A stretch of 64,000 bases of DNA from NCBI GenBank assembly GCA_037157565.1, contig JAZHRO010000026.1:30742501-30806500 (forward strand). The letters are read 5' to 3'. The first letter of the stretch is position 1. Every line of letters starts with the position of its first letter. Positions 46,343-58,369 of the stretch are shown here, one piece after another. The notes under the pieces are model-generated. The model made no database searches. It was not told where the DNA came from and saw only the letters and a program-made list of their open reading frames with translations. The stretch comes from Thalassia testudinum. Taxonomy: Eukaryota; Streptophyta; Magnoliopsida; Alismatales; Hydrocharitaceae. The translations under genes were made by a program, and so were the position numbers.

Positions 46343-47400
46343 TTACAACCGACGATGTATTCCAACCTTCATTAGATCCAGATTGCACTTCCGTACTGCC
46401 CAATAAGCTTTATGCTGCATCTCTACGGGAAGGTGACATACCTTTCCATACACTAATCTGAAGGGAGACATACCTAATTGGATCTTGTGGGTGGTCCTAT
46501 AGGCCCACAAAGCTTCTGGAAGGCGAGTAGACCAGTCCTTCCTATCAAGCCGAACAGTGACCTGAAGGATCTTCTTGATCTCTCGATTTGACAGCTCTGC
46601 CAGTCCATTAGTCTGGGGATGGTAAGAAATCAAGATACGATGTGATACCCCATACTTTTTCATCAGGGACTGGAAGTGCACATTGTTAAAATGAGACCCA
46701 CCATCGCTGATGATGGCCTTAGGAACCCCAAATCTGGTAAAGATGTTCTCTTGGATAAATCAGAGGATAACTTTATGATCATTAGTTCCCATGGGGATGG
46801 CTTCGATCCATTTGGAAATATAATCAACAGCGAGTAGAATGTATCCGAAGTCGTTGGATCCAGGAAAGGATCCCATGAAATCGATTCCCCATATGTCAAA
46901 GATTTCGCACACAATAATCGGGTTCAAAGGCATCATATCCCGCGAGCCTATGTTGCTGGGGGCCTGACAACGAGGGCATACCCTACAATATGTTTGTGCG
47001 TCTTTGAACATCCCGGGCCAGAAGAACCCACACTGGCAAATTTTCGTTGAAGTTTTACGCCTAGAGAAATGGCCACCGCAAGCCTGGTTGTAACAGAATG
47101 AGATAACGTCATTGACCTTGTCGTCAGGAATGCATCTCTAGATCACATGATCATTGCCAACGTGGAAGAGATACGGTTCCTTCCTAATATAGTACTTGGC
47201 CTCGTAAATCAGCTTGTCCCTCCTGGAAGTCACCCAATCTGGCATGACTTTCCCCGTAACCAAGTAGTTCACAATATCAGCAAACCATGGGAGATCGTGA
47301 ATGGCCAGTAGGTGCTCGTCCGAAAAATGCTCGGTGATCGGACCAGACAAGTCGATGACTGAAGAAGGAAGATGAAACAAATGGTCAGCTACCAGATTCT
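46343..47400 (-). pseudogene. Integrase of the Athila element
   Basis: The N-terminal spacer (47380-47138) reads LPWFADIVNYLVTGKVMPDW. Then come YCRVCPRCQAPSNIGSRDMM (zinc-binding cysteines), FDIWGIDFMGSFPGSNDFGY and ILLAVDYISKWIEAIPMGTN with the first Asp. A frame change follows. The second part (46681-46343) reads VSHRILISYHPQTNGLAELS, NREIKKILQVTVRLDRKDWS and GMSPFRLVYGKVCHLPVEMQ. These are Athila-type integrase signatures. Frame breaks near 46700-46760 and a stop after HKVIL inactivate it. Confidence 0.88.
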
Positions 47401-48960
47401 ATTTTCCCGCCTTGTCACGAATCTCGAGATCAAATTCTTGAACAGCAAGATCCAACGGATTAGTCGAGGTTTTGTGTCCTTCGCGAGTAAGTGCCTCACA
47501 GCGATGTGATCCGAGTAAATGATAACACGGGAATCCAGAAGATAAGATCTGAATTTCTCCAGGCCAAATATTACAGCCAGCAGCTCTTTCTCAGTAACTG
47601 TATGGTTACGCTGAGCCTAGTCCAATGTCTTGCTGGCGTAGTAGATGACCACGGGTTTCCTGTCAACTTTCTGCCCAAGCACCGCACCCACTGCGTAGTC
47701 AGACGCATCACACATGATCTCAAAGGGTAGACACCAATCAAGGGATTATAGCATTGGTGCTTGAGTAACCCGATCACGTAGACTCTCAAATGCGTGAGTG
47801 CACTCATCGGTGATCTTGAAAGGGACATCCTTTAAGAAAAGATTAGTCAGGGGGAGCACGATTTTTGAGAAATCAGGAATGAAACGACGATAAAAACCGA
47901 CGTGCCCCAGAAAAGAACGGATTCCTTGACCGAGCTAGGCATAGGTAGCTTGGAAATCAAATTAACCTTGGCTCGATTAACCTAGATGCCTTTTTCAGAG
48001 ACGAGGTGACCCAGGATAATTCCCTCAGGTACCATGAAGTGGCCCTTTTCCCATGAAAGAACCAAATTCACGTCGATACAACGCCTGAGGATTTGGACCA
48101 AGTGTAGGAGGAAATCATCAAAAGGTTTCCTAAATATCGAGAAGTTGTCCATGAAGACTTCAAGGTATTCACCTACCATATCTGAGAATATAGCAAGCAT
48201 GCACAGTGGAAGGTAGCGGGTTCATTGCAGAGACCGAAAGGCATCCTACGAAATGCGTATGACCCGTAGGGGCAGGTGAAGGTGGTCTTCTCTTGGTTCT
48301 CAAGATGGATTGCTACCTGGTTGTAACCGAAGTACCCGTCCAAAAAGCAGAAGAATTGATTTGCCGCTAGTTTCTCAAATATCTAATCAATGAACGGCAG
48401 TGGGAAATAATCCTTCTTCGTGAAGGCATTTAGTTTTCGATAATCAATACGGACTCTCCACGAGTTAGATATATGGGTTGGTATAGTCTCTCCAGTTTCA
48501 GTCGTGATGATGGTGAGTCCGACCTTCTTAGGCACAACCTGGATTGGACTCACCCAACGACTGTCGATCTAGTAGGATGATACATGCATCTAACCACTTG
48601 ATCTCTTTTTTCACGACCTCCTGCAGATTAAGATTCAAGCGTCTGCATTTCACGGGATAGTCATGAGCCCTCTTTAGTGTAGATGTGATGCGTGCAATAA
48701 GAGGAGCTGATGCTAGTCAGGTCATCGAGAGTCCACCCAATAGCTCTTCGATGCTGTTGGAGAACAGATATCAGATGTGTCTCCTAATCAGAGGTAAGAC
48801 AGGAATTGATAATTACAGGAAAGGTCTGATCGGAACCCAAGAAGACATATTTCATATGATCAAAAAGAGGCTTCAATTCCATAACAGGGTTATCAGCAGT
48901 AGCAGGTGGCTCAGGGTAAGGTTCAGGAGCAATGATGGGAGCTGAAGGTATCTCTAAGGC
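47401..48960 (-). pseudogene. Reverse transcriptase and RNase H of the Athila element
   Basis: RT motifs on the - strand include VGLTIITTETGETIPTHISN, WRVRIDYRKLNAFTKKDYFP, IDQIFEKLAANQFFCFLDGY, YAFRRMPFGLCNEPATF, then EYLEVFMDNFSIF. The last is the catalytic box, changed from MDD to MDN, which removes a catalytic Asp. Downstream is LVLSWEKGHFMVPEGIILGH. RNase H (about 47720-47400) reads FEIMCDASDYAVGAVLGQKV, YYASKTLD and TEKELLAVIFGLEKFRSYLL. Stops occur in both domains. Confidence 0.87.
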
Positions 48961-49830
48961 TAATTCAAGCTCCTCTAAGTGTGGATTTTAATACTCTTGT
49001 GGGTGATCATCAGAGATAAGCAGGTTTTCCTCGACACATGGGTCGTCAACCACGGACTCGATGTCGCAAATTTGCTCGATAACCCCACAATTAATTCCTC
49101 CTTGGGCCTTAAAGATGTCGATCTTTAGTGTCCTGCTCCCAAATTTTAACCCAATCTGGCCCTCCTCACAATTGATGTTGGCCCTAACTGTGGCCAGAAA
49201 AGGTCTCCCCAAAATGATCGGTGTGTTCTTCAAGTTTTCAGGGGTATCCATGTCTAAAACTATAAAGTCCGTAAGGAAGTAGAAATCACATACCCTAACT
49301 ATGACGTCCTCAAGAACCCCTCTAGGTGACCTAATAGATCGATCAGCCAACTGTAATGTCACCTCTGTCGATTTAAGCTCAGATTCTTCAAGGTGGTCAA
49401 GTAGGGATGTAGGTATTAGGTTTATAGAGGCTCCTAGATCCAATAATGCATGATCAAATTGAATATCATCGATTGTACAAGAGATCAAAGGGGTACCGAG
49501 ATCTTTTGCCTTAGGCGGGGGTTTACTCAAAATGACGGAGTTGGCTTGCTCTGACAATACAATCAGACTCCTACCTTTGGTTTGCGGCTTATGCTTTGGT
49601 GTACATACATCTTTCAAGAATCTTGCGTAAGCCAGTGCGTAGCGAATTGCATCCATCAACGGAATGTTTATTCGGACCTGCTCAAAGAGCTTAACCAAGT
49701 CATTTTCGAGAGCCACGGGTTTGGGTTTCTTCTTTCCCTTGGTCAAGGCCTCGAGAAATGGAACCTCTGCAGGTTCCTCTAGAATTGGTCCATGTTCTTG
49801 ATCTGGGATAGGAGTATCCTGAATGACCAA
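48961..49830 (-). pseudogene. Protease region of the Athila element
   Basis: A 280-codon open frame (49830-48988), the longest in the element's internal region. It contains INIPLMDAIRYALAYARFLK, LGTPLISCTIDDIQFDHALL, DLGASINLIPTSLLDHLEES, VTLQLADRSIRSPRGVLEDV and NTPIILGRPFLATVRANINC. DLGAS is the active-site form normally seen in Athila proteases, where D-L-G replaces D-S/T-G. It lies between gag and RT. The frame starts inside the polyprotein, not at a true initiator. Confidence 0.88.
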
Positions 49831-49899
49831 CCTAAGGTTTGGGTTTGAACTACCAGGCTGAGAGTGGCTTGGGTAAGGTGGTTCTTGAGTTGTTTTACT

Positions 49900-51740
49900 A
49901 CTACGGGTTGTAACAGAGTTCAGTCCTACCTAGTTTTGAGTTAGGGTAGGCAAAAGAGGTGGTTGCTACTGATAGCCCACGTACGATGTCGAAGCCTCCA
50001 TCCCGTCGGGTGATGGAACAGAAGGGGCCTGATAGACATAGTGAGCCTGGCCCTGAGTCGGGTTCATAACGCACCTCTGATTCGGAACGTTATTTGGATG
50101 AGGCAGAGGTTGTGAAGGGAGTGCACCAGGTTGGCAAGGATTTGCCATCTGTGATCTCGTCTTTGTGTTGTTTTTGCATGGTCGCATTCGTCTTTTGAAT
50201 GTCAACTAGAGTCTGAAGGATAAGAGTCATTTGATCTTCTTGAGTTGGCCCAGTTTGGTAAGTTGGGTTGGGCCGAAGCTGAGGCAGCTAATATGGACAA
50301 GAAACTTATGGTTGAGGCTAATATTGAGGCCTCTAATTTTGATTGTTCTCTGACCACGTGAAATTAGGATGATTACACCATCCAGGGTTGTAGGTGTTTG
50401 AAAAATGATCGTTCTAGATGGCGTTGAGGTCCTCGCAGGTCTGAGGAACCTCAGAGAAATCAGAAGATGAGGGTTCAGAGTTCCCCCAACTAAAGTAGGT
50501 GGATCCGGAGTTTACTCTGAATCCTATATTAGACGGGGGTAGGTATGGATCCATCCTCTGAGAAGGTCGATGATAGATGTTGTGCACAACCTCCCTCCCA
50601 GAGGATGGTTGTGCGAACGGGTTTTGCGCAGAGGTGGCTCGCTGTAGATGTCGAGTCAGCTCATCCACCTTCTCAATGATAGAAACCTTGTCCAGATGAC
50701 TGGCCATTAATTCCAAGTCGATGGAAGAGAACAGGCCCTGCATCTCATGTACTCTCCGTGGATTCGTCAATGCACGGGCTGTCGCCCGGTCGAACATGCC
50801 CATGGATTCATTTTTGATGGAGTTCTCGCACATGTTCTCGAAAATCTCCCACACAGTGTCGTGTTGACCCATGATGTTTCCTCCATAGGTCACATTGACG
50901 AACAATTGAATATCCTCACAAAGTCCCTAGTAAAAAGAATGGACTTGTTCCCATTTAAGAACTCTATGGTTGAGGCACTTTCGCATGAGATCTAGAAAGA
51001 GATCCATGCCTCAGAAAGCGTACCTGCTTGCCGCGTGAAATGTATGATATGGTGCCGCAGAGCATTTGTCCGACCAACAAGGAAGAACTTTTTCAAGAAT
51101 TTAGATTGTAGTTCAACCCATGTGTTGATTGGACGAGTCAGAGTTTGGTACCAGTGAGCGGCCTTGTCCATGAGAGAGAATGAGAACATTTTCATGAGCA
51201 AAATATCCCGATTTTGAGCTTCTGACCTGAAGGTCTAGGCCAGATACTTGAGTTCCTTGATATGCTGAAAGAGATCTTCGGAATTAAGCCCATGGAATTT
51301 AGAAATAGCATGAATCATGTTGGGCTTGAGTTTATTATTAGGACCTCCAGCCATGATTTGGACTCGAGGTTCAATCGCCACCGCAGCGGGATTGTAATGA
51401 TCTCGCATCATAGGATGCTACGGTGGATTCATAAAGGCTTGGAATGGATTGTTGAGGCGCTGAAGCTGATTCTGGAGATTGTTTTCTTCTTCTACTGGTT
51501 GTTCCATGAGTATGGATGGAGATCTAAGCTCAGATGAATCAAAAGATATGTCAATGTGGTCAGGTGGTTGCACAAACAGGGAAGCCGAGGCTTGGCCTCG
51601 ACGAGAGTGAATAGCTAATGGAGGCCTCAATAGTGGTCTTAAGGACCTCCTCCCAAACATGCACCAATGGAGTAGACGAGGAATAGAAGGTGCAATGGAC
51701 TCAATCAAGACACCCAAAGATTTTTGGATGACTATAGAGA
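49900..51740 (-). pseudogene. gag: gag of the Athila element
   Basis: The capsid frame (51201-50992) reads MFSFSLMDKAAHWYQTLTRP, INTWVELQSKFLKKFFLVGR and GTLSEAWISF, the usual Athila gag core. The second frame (50905-50414) reads LTNPRRVHEMQGLFSSIDLE and ends before NPGWCNHPNFTWSENNQN. The N-terminal part (51717-51418) includes PPLAIHSRRGQASASLFVQP. Stops separate the blocks. Confidence 0.82.
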
Positions 51741-52630
51741 TTCGGGGCGGATAATACCCCTAGATCAGAAAGTCGTCCACCTAAGAATTACCTAAATAGC
51801 CAGGAAGGGAGAGTCCCATAAAGACCTCTACACGGTAAAGTGCCCCTGCGGGTTACAAGATTTTCCCCACCCAACCTTCCTTGTCACTGTTGATCAAGGT
51901 AGATCAAAATGGTGACTTGACCTCTTAAGTCTACTAATTCTAAGTTTAGAGAGTGGGTGCTTAGGATTTCATTTGAACTTTAAGATATTTTTGTGCAATG
52001 TGACCTAATTTGAAGATTGGTTGACCCCACAAGGTGGGTCAACTTCACCTGTTTGTCCTTTGAGATTATTAGGTCCCGCTTTTAGGATTCAAGTGAGATT
52101 TAGAGCCTGATTTTAGGGTTTGCTTGATTAGGTAGATTCAATAAAGGCTTAGGCACACACTGTTTGGAAAGGTTGATTCTTTTTTAAGCGTCTCTAAAAC
52201 CCTGAGATGGAAACCCTAGTTGGCTCTAATTAGTCTAATTAATTGATTCCAAATGTGGTACCTAGGGCTCAAGCAAGAAGGTGATAGCCCTAGATACCTT
52301 AAACCTTAAGCACATGCAAGAATTAAGGTTAGGGTTTATCTACACAAAGAGTCAAATCAAATCAAATTAGGCAACTTGTGATGATTAATCTAATAATGGA
52401 ATGCAAGTTAATCCTAAATGATTTTTTCTTTTTAGCTTTTCAGAATCAGGAGCTTAATGAGGATGGAAAATGAGATTACTTGCCCCTAGAGTGGCTGTTG
52501 TGCGGTCGATCTTACTCTTTGGCTAAATTCCCTGCATAGATCACAGCAAAATGGATAGAACAAGTTAGTATCAAATCAGACATTGCAATCAAGAGATCAA
52601 ATTACGCATTGCTTCCCAACGTCGCCAAAA
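51741..52630. other. Athila 5' leader and primer-binding site
   Basis: Non-coding leader upstream of gag. On the - strand TTTTGGCGACGTTGGGAAGC (52611-52630) follows the 5' LTR end and is a diverged form of the TTTGGCGCCGTTGCCGGGGA-type primer-binding site of Athila/Tat elements (tRNA-Asp in published cases). Confidence 0.65.
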
Positions 52631-54547
52631 TGTTGACCCACTAAAACAGTGTTTTAGACATCGTTGCGTTGTAGTATGGATCATAATAGCACGAAAACAG
52701 ATAAAATTTATACTTGAATAAAATCTAAGGTCGTCACTAGGAGCAAGTAATAAAATAAATCTCAAAATTGTAATTCTATCACAAGATATCAATATATGAT
52801 GAAATTTTCAAACACAAATGATATGTATATAAGAGCAAATGTTGATAGTGTAAAAAGATTAGAGTAAAATGGTGATTTGAATCACCAATTACCCTAATTA
52901 CAATAATAGCAAATATCTCAACAGTATCAATCAACCAAATGCGACGTATGATAAGTGCACAGTGCACTCATAACCAGCAACAGAGGCAAAGGCCTCTCTT
53001 TCTCAAGCCTCAAGGAGAGGCACAGAAGAGCTCAGCACCAACACGAACAGAGGCAAAGGCCCCCCTCAAAATTTGATAAGTGTCGAGAGGTAGGCAGCAG
53101 AGCAAAACCCCCCTCCCCCTTTCTTCTTCCTTTCCCTTTCTTTCTTCTCTCAGATATATGCTAATTGGATCTAGGCGTACAGGAAATCGAATCAGATCCT
53201 AAATCCACGTGGAGTGACCGCGGGTGAGGGTGTGCCTGCTCATGTGGAGAGGGACCTCACCCCGTGCTCACTGAGGCAATGAAGCACTGAGAGAAATTCC
53301 TCTTCTACCATGTAAACAGCTTCGCTACTCACGATGTGGGACTATATCTGAGCCCCTTCCTTCTTCGTGTGTCTGCTGTGAAGACTCCAATCAATTGGAG
53401 TTGTTACTGTTGTTGCTTCATGCAATTGATGCTGCGGGTGGTTGCGTGGAGTGAATCCGCAGCTTCTGGAAGCGGATCTAAGTAGTACAGCGGCCAGAGA
53501 AGGGCAAACGGAGGTGGAAATGACACCGACGATGGCGGAGCTCCAACGCAACCTGAAATCACGAATATGGGCTCTAGGCCCCAATTAATACGTTCAAGAG
53601 AGTCGCCTTGAGTCAAGGAAGGCGACAACGGTGTTTGTGAAGTGTGAGGTGTGTGGTGGCCGTGCATCGTCGGAGAGGGCGTGTGTGAAGTATGGAGTTC
53701 GGTGGAGCTAAGGAGTAGATGGAAGGTGAAATTTGTAGAGGGCTTTTGATGGAGGGAGTACGGCGATGCTTTTGGAGGTGGAGCGGGCGTGTTTGGTGGT
53801 GTGTAGTGTGCTCGCAACCTCATCGGAGCTTGGCCAGAGCGAAAGAAGATGATAGCATTAAGGGAGAAACGGTGGTTGTGCGTGTATTGTAAGTGCAGGA
53901 AAGAGAAGTAGGGAGAGAGATATGCGTGACGTATAAAATGCGGAATTAAAATAAACAATTTCACAAAAATAAGCAATCACACTAAGGCACAAGACATTTT
54001 AGGTGGATATGCAAATCAGGTAAAAACCACAACCTAACCCTTTCGAGTTAGGATTTCCCGATCGACAAAGTCGATTAACTCCACTAAACGAACTACTTAA
54101 AACGAGAGTAGTTCAATCTCAGTACAACCATGCTACTTAATACCCGAGGGTAGCGTACCTCAAAACCACCCCTCTTCACGAGGAATATTTTGTCTCTCGA
54201 TGGAGACGGGAATTCACAAAGTGAATACCCTACCCAAAGAACAATAAAGAGTACAACAATCCTATAGAGCCACAAATATTAAAACCTAACTTCTATAGGA
54301 GTTAGGAAACTTCCCTTTGGTAGAAGTGCATCGATGTGACAATGCGGGTGCGTAAACTACACTTTGGCACAACGCTCTTGTGACGTCGACGGGAGAGCAG
54401 GTACACAACTGGATTGAAGCTCTCTAGATGTGGAACAAATGCTTGGAGAGCTAAGGCTTTGTCTAGATCTACTTTTTGACACAAGAGATGTGGAAATATG
54501 TTGCTTGGGTGTGTCTTAGTGTGTTTTTACAAGGCAAGGGTCCTCCT

Positions 54548-54559
54548 CTATTTATAGAG
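54548..54559 (-). promoter_or_regulatory. TATA box of the Sirevirus LTR
   Basis: CTCTATAAATAG on the - strand. The palindromic array at 54669-55192 lies immediately upstream in the transcribed direction. Confidence 0.7.
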
Positions 54560-54668
54560 AGCCTAGGAAGGCTTTAGAAGCCCTTAGAAAGCTTACATAG
54601 CCATTGGGGTTGAACCCAAGGAAAAATAGGTCGTAGTCAGAATCATTTATGATTCTGACAAGGTCATT

Positions 54669-55192
54669 GGACGTCTAGTCTAGGCATCAGATGTCTGGAA
54701 AATTAGTTTAAGATTTCTGGGAACTAAGTCAGACGTCTAATTCAAGGCAGGTTTCCTTCCTGACTTTGATTAGACCTAAACAGGATTCTAGTGTAAAGGT
54801 ATCAGATGACGTACAGGACGTCTGGCACTAGGTCTGGACGTCTGAAAACCTATTGTACTGCGGGAATGGATTCTCAAGATAGGTTAACAGCTAAAAAATC
54901 TCACAAAGGTGATTTTAGATCAATCGAAGCAGAACAGTCACATATCAGACGTCTGGGGTCCTTTACGGACGTCTGATAGAAGCCTAACAGTTATATTCCT
55001 CAACGTTTACTATGTTGGCCAACATTCTACTAGTTAGACGTCTGGCACAACCATCAGATGTCTTCTAAGACGTCTGGACTAAGGTTTGAGACAGAACCTA
55101 AAAAGTCCAGCCTAAGTCATTGAACGTCTAAGTCAACAGTCAAACGTCTTAAAAGTCACTATCAAACGTCTAATTTCCATATTAGACATCTG
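54669..55192 (-). repeat. Array of palindromic AGACGTCT motifs in the Sirevirus U3
   Basis: About 14 copies or near-copies of (C/T)AGACGTCTGG are spread over 520 bp, for example at 54669, 54730, 54815, 54836, 54948, 54967, 55036, 55067, 55121, 55142, 55163 and 55182. The 8-bp core AGACGTCT is its own reverse complement. Spacing is irregular. Confidence 0.85.
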
Positions 55193-55579
55193 ATTAGGCT
55201 GTCAGAACCCTATTTTGATTTTCTAAGTTCTCTACAGAAAACCTAAGTATCCTAGCATTGTGCAAGTGTTCCTAGGACTACTTTAAGGGTTCTTTGAGGC
55301 TCTTAACATAAAATATAAGAAATAAAGAGCAAAAAGAAAGTACAAAACACAATTAAGGAAATCTATCATATTCTTCATCTCCTTCCTTCTTCAAGCTTTC
55401 GTTCCTCGCAAAGCTCCTTTGTCAAGCTCTTCCAATCCGCTATGGATGCGAGCTCGAACTCCATCTAAACACGTCTCCATTTGCAATTAACATAAAATAT
55501 AAGACTTCATATGTAAATGTTAAATAACACGTGTTTTGTTATCATCAAAATAAATGATCGTGGTGCTCTAGCACCAACA

Positions 55580-55840
55580 ATCTCCTCTTTTTTGATGATA
55601 ACAAAACTATAAATAATACATAACAATCTCCCCCTTTTTGACATTATCAAAGAGGGATCACAAAATTTTTAATTATCCTAAACTCCCCCTTGAAACATGC
55701 TCTTCTAATTTCATCTTTTCATAAAAACAAGATAGTTATGTTGTTACCTCCCCTTTTCTAAAAGCAATATAGTTAGGTTATTTTTAAAACATTCCCCTTA
55801 AGGATGGACAAATAGCTCATTTATTTTAACTCCCCCTATC
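55580..55840 (-). repeat. Six polypurine-tract-like blocks upstream of the Sirevirus LTR
   Basis: On the - strand, purine-rich blocks lie at 55581-55593, 55627-55639, 55683-55691, 55746-55757, 55792-55799 and 55829-55839, most containing AGGGG or AGGGGG. Repeated PPTs near the 3' LTR are a described Sirevirus trait. Confidence 0.7.
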
Positions 55841-57765
55841 TATATGCTATAAATTGAAAGATATGGTAAAGAATTTACCTCACCTACCATGGCCAATAGA
55901 ATGGCCCAAATGGAGGTGCATGCCAGACCGGATGGGGCTCCCATCCGTAGCTTGTTACTGTCATTTTTTTTAAGAAGTAAAAGGGTAGTTATCCAACGAA
56001 GCTATTACTGTCGTTGCTTCATGCAATTGATGTTGTGGGTGGTTGCATGGAGTGAATCCACAGCTTCTGGAAGCGGATCTGAGTGGTAGAGCGGCCGGAG
56101 AAGGGCAAACGGAGGTGGAGATGACACCGACGATGGCGAAGCTCTATCGCAACCTGAAATCCATGAATACAGGTTCTAGGCCCCAATTAACACGTTTAAG
56201 AGTCGCCTTGAGTCAAGGAAGGTGACAATGATGTTTGTTAAGTGTGAGGTGTGTGGTGGTCGTGCATCATCAGAGAGGACATGTGTGAAGTATGGAGTTC
56301 GGTGGAGCTAAGGAGTAGATGGAAGGTGAAATTTGTAGAGGGCTTTTGGAGGGAGTACGGCAGTGCTTTTGGAGGTGGAGCGGGCGTGTTTGGTGGTGTG
56401 TGTGCTCGCAACCTCACCGAAGCATGGCTAGAGCGAAAGAAGATGATGGCGTTAAGGGAGAAACACTGGTCGTGCGTGTGTCGTAAGTGTGGGAAAGAGA
56501 AGTAGGGAGAGAGAGAAGAGGATAGAGGGGTTTTGGAGAGAAGATAGGCGAAGGGCTCTGGTTGTGGCTGACCGGAGCCAGAGAAGATGGAGGCGACGAC
56601 GATTGAGGCAGAAGAATGCCCTCCCTTTGACCGGAGAGATGCACGAGGAAGGAAGATGTTGGCACCTCCAATTTGATGGTTGGAGGTGCGGAGGAGCAAG
56701 TCGGAGAGAGGTCGTTGGAGAAAATTGCGGAGGTGGCCAGAGAGGGAAAAGAGAGGATTTTCTCTGGCCAAAATTTGCTAAGGAGCAAGGGTTCTTGCCC
56801 CTGATCCTTTTATAGGCCATGGGGAGGGGTGTCAAGCTTGGAGACCAAGCTTTCAAGCTTGGTAAGTTTGCCGAAGAAGGATACCCACATCTCTCATGCG
56901 TTCGCATGAGAGATTAGGAAAGAATTGGAACCCATGAATAGGCTCAAATTGTAAAGAAATTTCTTAGGAATCTTCCTTCCAAATTTGGAAGAGATTGAGC
57001 GTGAAATTAGGGAGAAAACTCTAATTGAAGGTCGCCGGAGTTGTAGGAATAGGACATGGAAGCAACGGGGACCTTTTTGTGAAGAAGACGACAAAGATAG
57101 GGGGTTTTTGTAATAATTTCAAAAGCTGAGGGGTTATTTGGGATAATAAGGGTCAGACTTAGACTAAAATGCAAACTAGGTTGAAATAATCTCAGATTAG
57201 GCTCAAATTTCGATATAAACCTAAATTGAACCTAAGAAATCTAATGGTGAAGTTGGATTTTGGTTTTGACCTCGTTTGACTGGGTAATTTATGTAAAAAT
57301 CTAAATTAGGGCAATAGTCTGTTTATGACTCTGTTTTGGGTCAAAACATGTTCTAATGGTCAATTCAAAGATGCTAAACCCTAAAGAATATTTTTCTATG
57401 AATTTTAGAGGGTTTATGTGAACTTTATCTTAACCAGAACATAAGTTAATTAAGCATGTCTGTTTTTAGGGTTTCAGATATCCATTAATTCGTGAAATGC
57501 GTGAAAACCCATTTTTGTCTGCGTGGACCCACTTATTAGGCATTAATGACTAAATGATCTTTAATAAACCCCTAACATACCCCGTGGTTATTCTGTATTT
57601 GTGATAAGATGGTAAAATTACAGAAATAACCCTATTTTCATCTTTTCTTCTCAAAACAATTCATCCTACTCAATAGACCTTCTAACTGATATGTAGGAGC
57701 TTTTATTGACTTTATAAGACCAAATTGAGCTAATTACGGCTCATGATGGTGTTCCCATCACCCTC

Positions 57766-58306
57766 ATAGACCAGGTAACCTAGCGGATGATCTTAGGTAT
57801 CAAACCCCCTCCAGTGGTAGCCATGAGGTAAGCCCCGGACTGCTCCCTCAATGAAGGCGGGCGTGGAACTTTAGGCGGGCTGGGAGGAGCTTTCTCTTTT
57901 TGGCTACTAAGCTCGCATTTTAACTTCTCGAGCTGTTTGCGCAAGCAGGCATTCTCTTCTACCGTACTGCGCCATTTTAATTGCACATCCTCCAGACTGG
58001 AACTTTGGAGTTCCTCCGACTAGATCTTACCCAACTCCTTGATCTGCTTGATCTCATGGAGTTTGTGAGTGATTAACTGCTGCTCGACCTTCAGAGCTGC
58101 CAGCCTGGTCTCATAGTCTTCTTCCCTTGCATCTCAAGGAGGGGATCCTACCCAGGGACCTCGAGTAGCTGGCTAGGTTGAGTCGGCTTCTCCTTACTGG
58201 GCCCGGTGAGCTTGGGGCATCCCTTGGACATTGAGATGCGTGATTCTGCCTGCACCACCACCTTCTCGGGATTACCACGAGAGGAATTATGAGTCGTAAA
58301 GGCCAT
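57766..58306 (-). pseudogene. gag: gag of Tat-2, 5' part
   Basis: The likely initiator is ATG at 58306 on the - strand (MAFTTHNSSRGNPEKVVVQA). A coiled-coil stretch follows (ALKVEQQLITHKLHEIKQIK, then TVEENACLRKQLEKLK) and a proline-rich linker. The gene is cut after KIIRWVTWSM by the Athila insertion and continues at 41876. There are stops near 58134 and 58020. Confidence 0.82.
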
Positions 58307-58346
58307 TACTAAGATTTTGGATAAGGAAACGGTATTGAATGATAAT

Positions 58347-58369
58347 CGCTTCTCACAGACGACGCCAAT
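58347..58369 (-). promoter_or_regulatory. Primer-binding site of Tat-2
   Basis: On the - strand ATTGGCGTCGTCTGTGAG follows the 5' LTR end; it matches the Tat-1 site ATTGGCGTTGTCTGTAGG. Confidence 0.75.

Larger units (their letters stand above)
53923..55950 (-). mobile_element. 3' end of a Sirevirus-type Ty1/copia element (LTR plus truncated internal region)
   Basis: The LTR 53923-55579 (1657 bp) starts on the - strand TGTTGGTGCTAGAGCACCAC and ends CGTCACGCA. Just upstream on the - strand is the purine tract AAAAAAGAGGAGAT. A further 370 bp of internal sequence (to 55950) holds several more purine tracts and then stops abruptly at Athila LTR sequence. The TGTTGGTGC start, the repeated polypurine tracts and a palindromic U3 array are features described for Sireviruses. 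No 5' LTR or coding region remains. Confidence 0.8.
52631..57760 (-). repeat. Composite 5' LTR of the Athila element with a Sirevirus insertion
   Basis: 52631-53922 matches the first half of the 3' LTR (its 41882 to about 43210). 55951-57760 matches the rest but begins again at the equivalent of about 42640. A segment of about 570 bp is therefore present twice, on both sides of the Sirevirus piece 53923-55950. A TATA box is at 56807-56816 (- strand). A simple insertion would not duplicate 570 bp, so the LTR is a rearranged composite. Confidence 0.85.
41877..57765 (-). mobile_element. Athila-like Ty3/gypsy element inserted in the Tat-2 gag
   Basis: The element lies between ccctt (41877-41881) and ccctc (57761-57765), a 4-of-5 target duplication. 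LTRs are 41882-44429 (3') and 52631-57760 (5', composite). On the - strand they start TGATGGGAACACCATCATGA and end GTCAACA. Internal order on the - strand is PBS, gag, protease, RT, RNase H, integrase, then a 1.9-kb non-coding 3' region. Protein motifs are those of the Athila lineage (LLDLGASINLIP, SNREIKKIL, HLPVEMQHKAYWAVRK). No env-like ORF was found. Many stops make it inactive. Confidence 0.9.
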
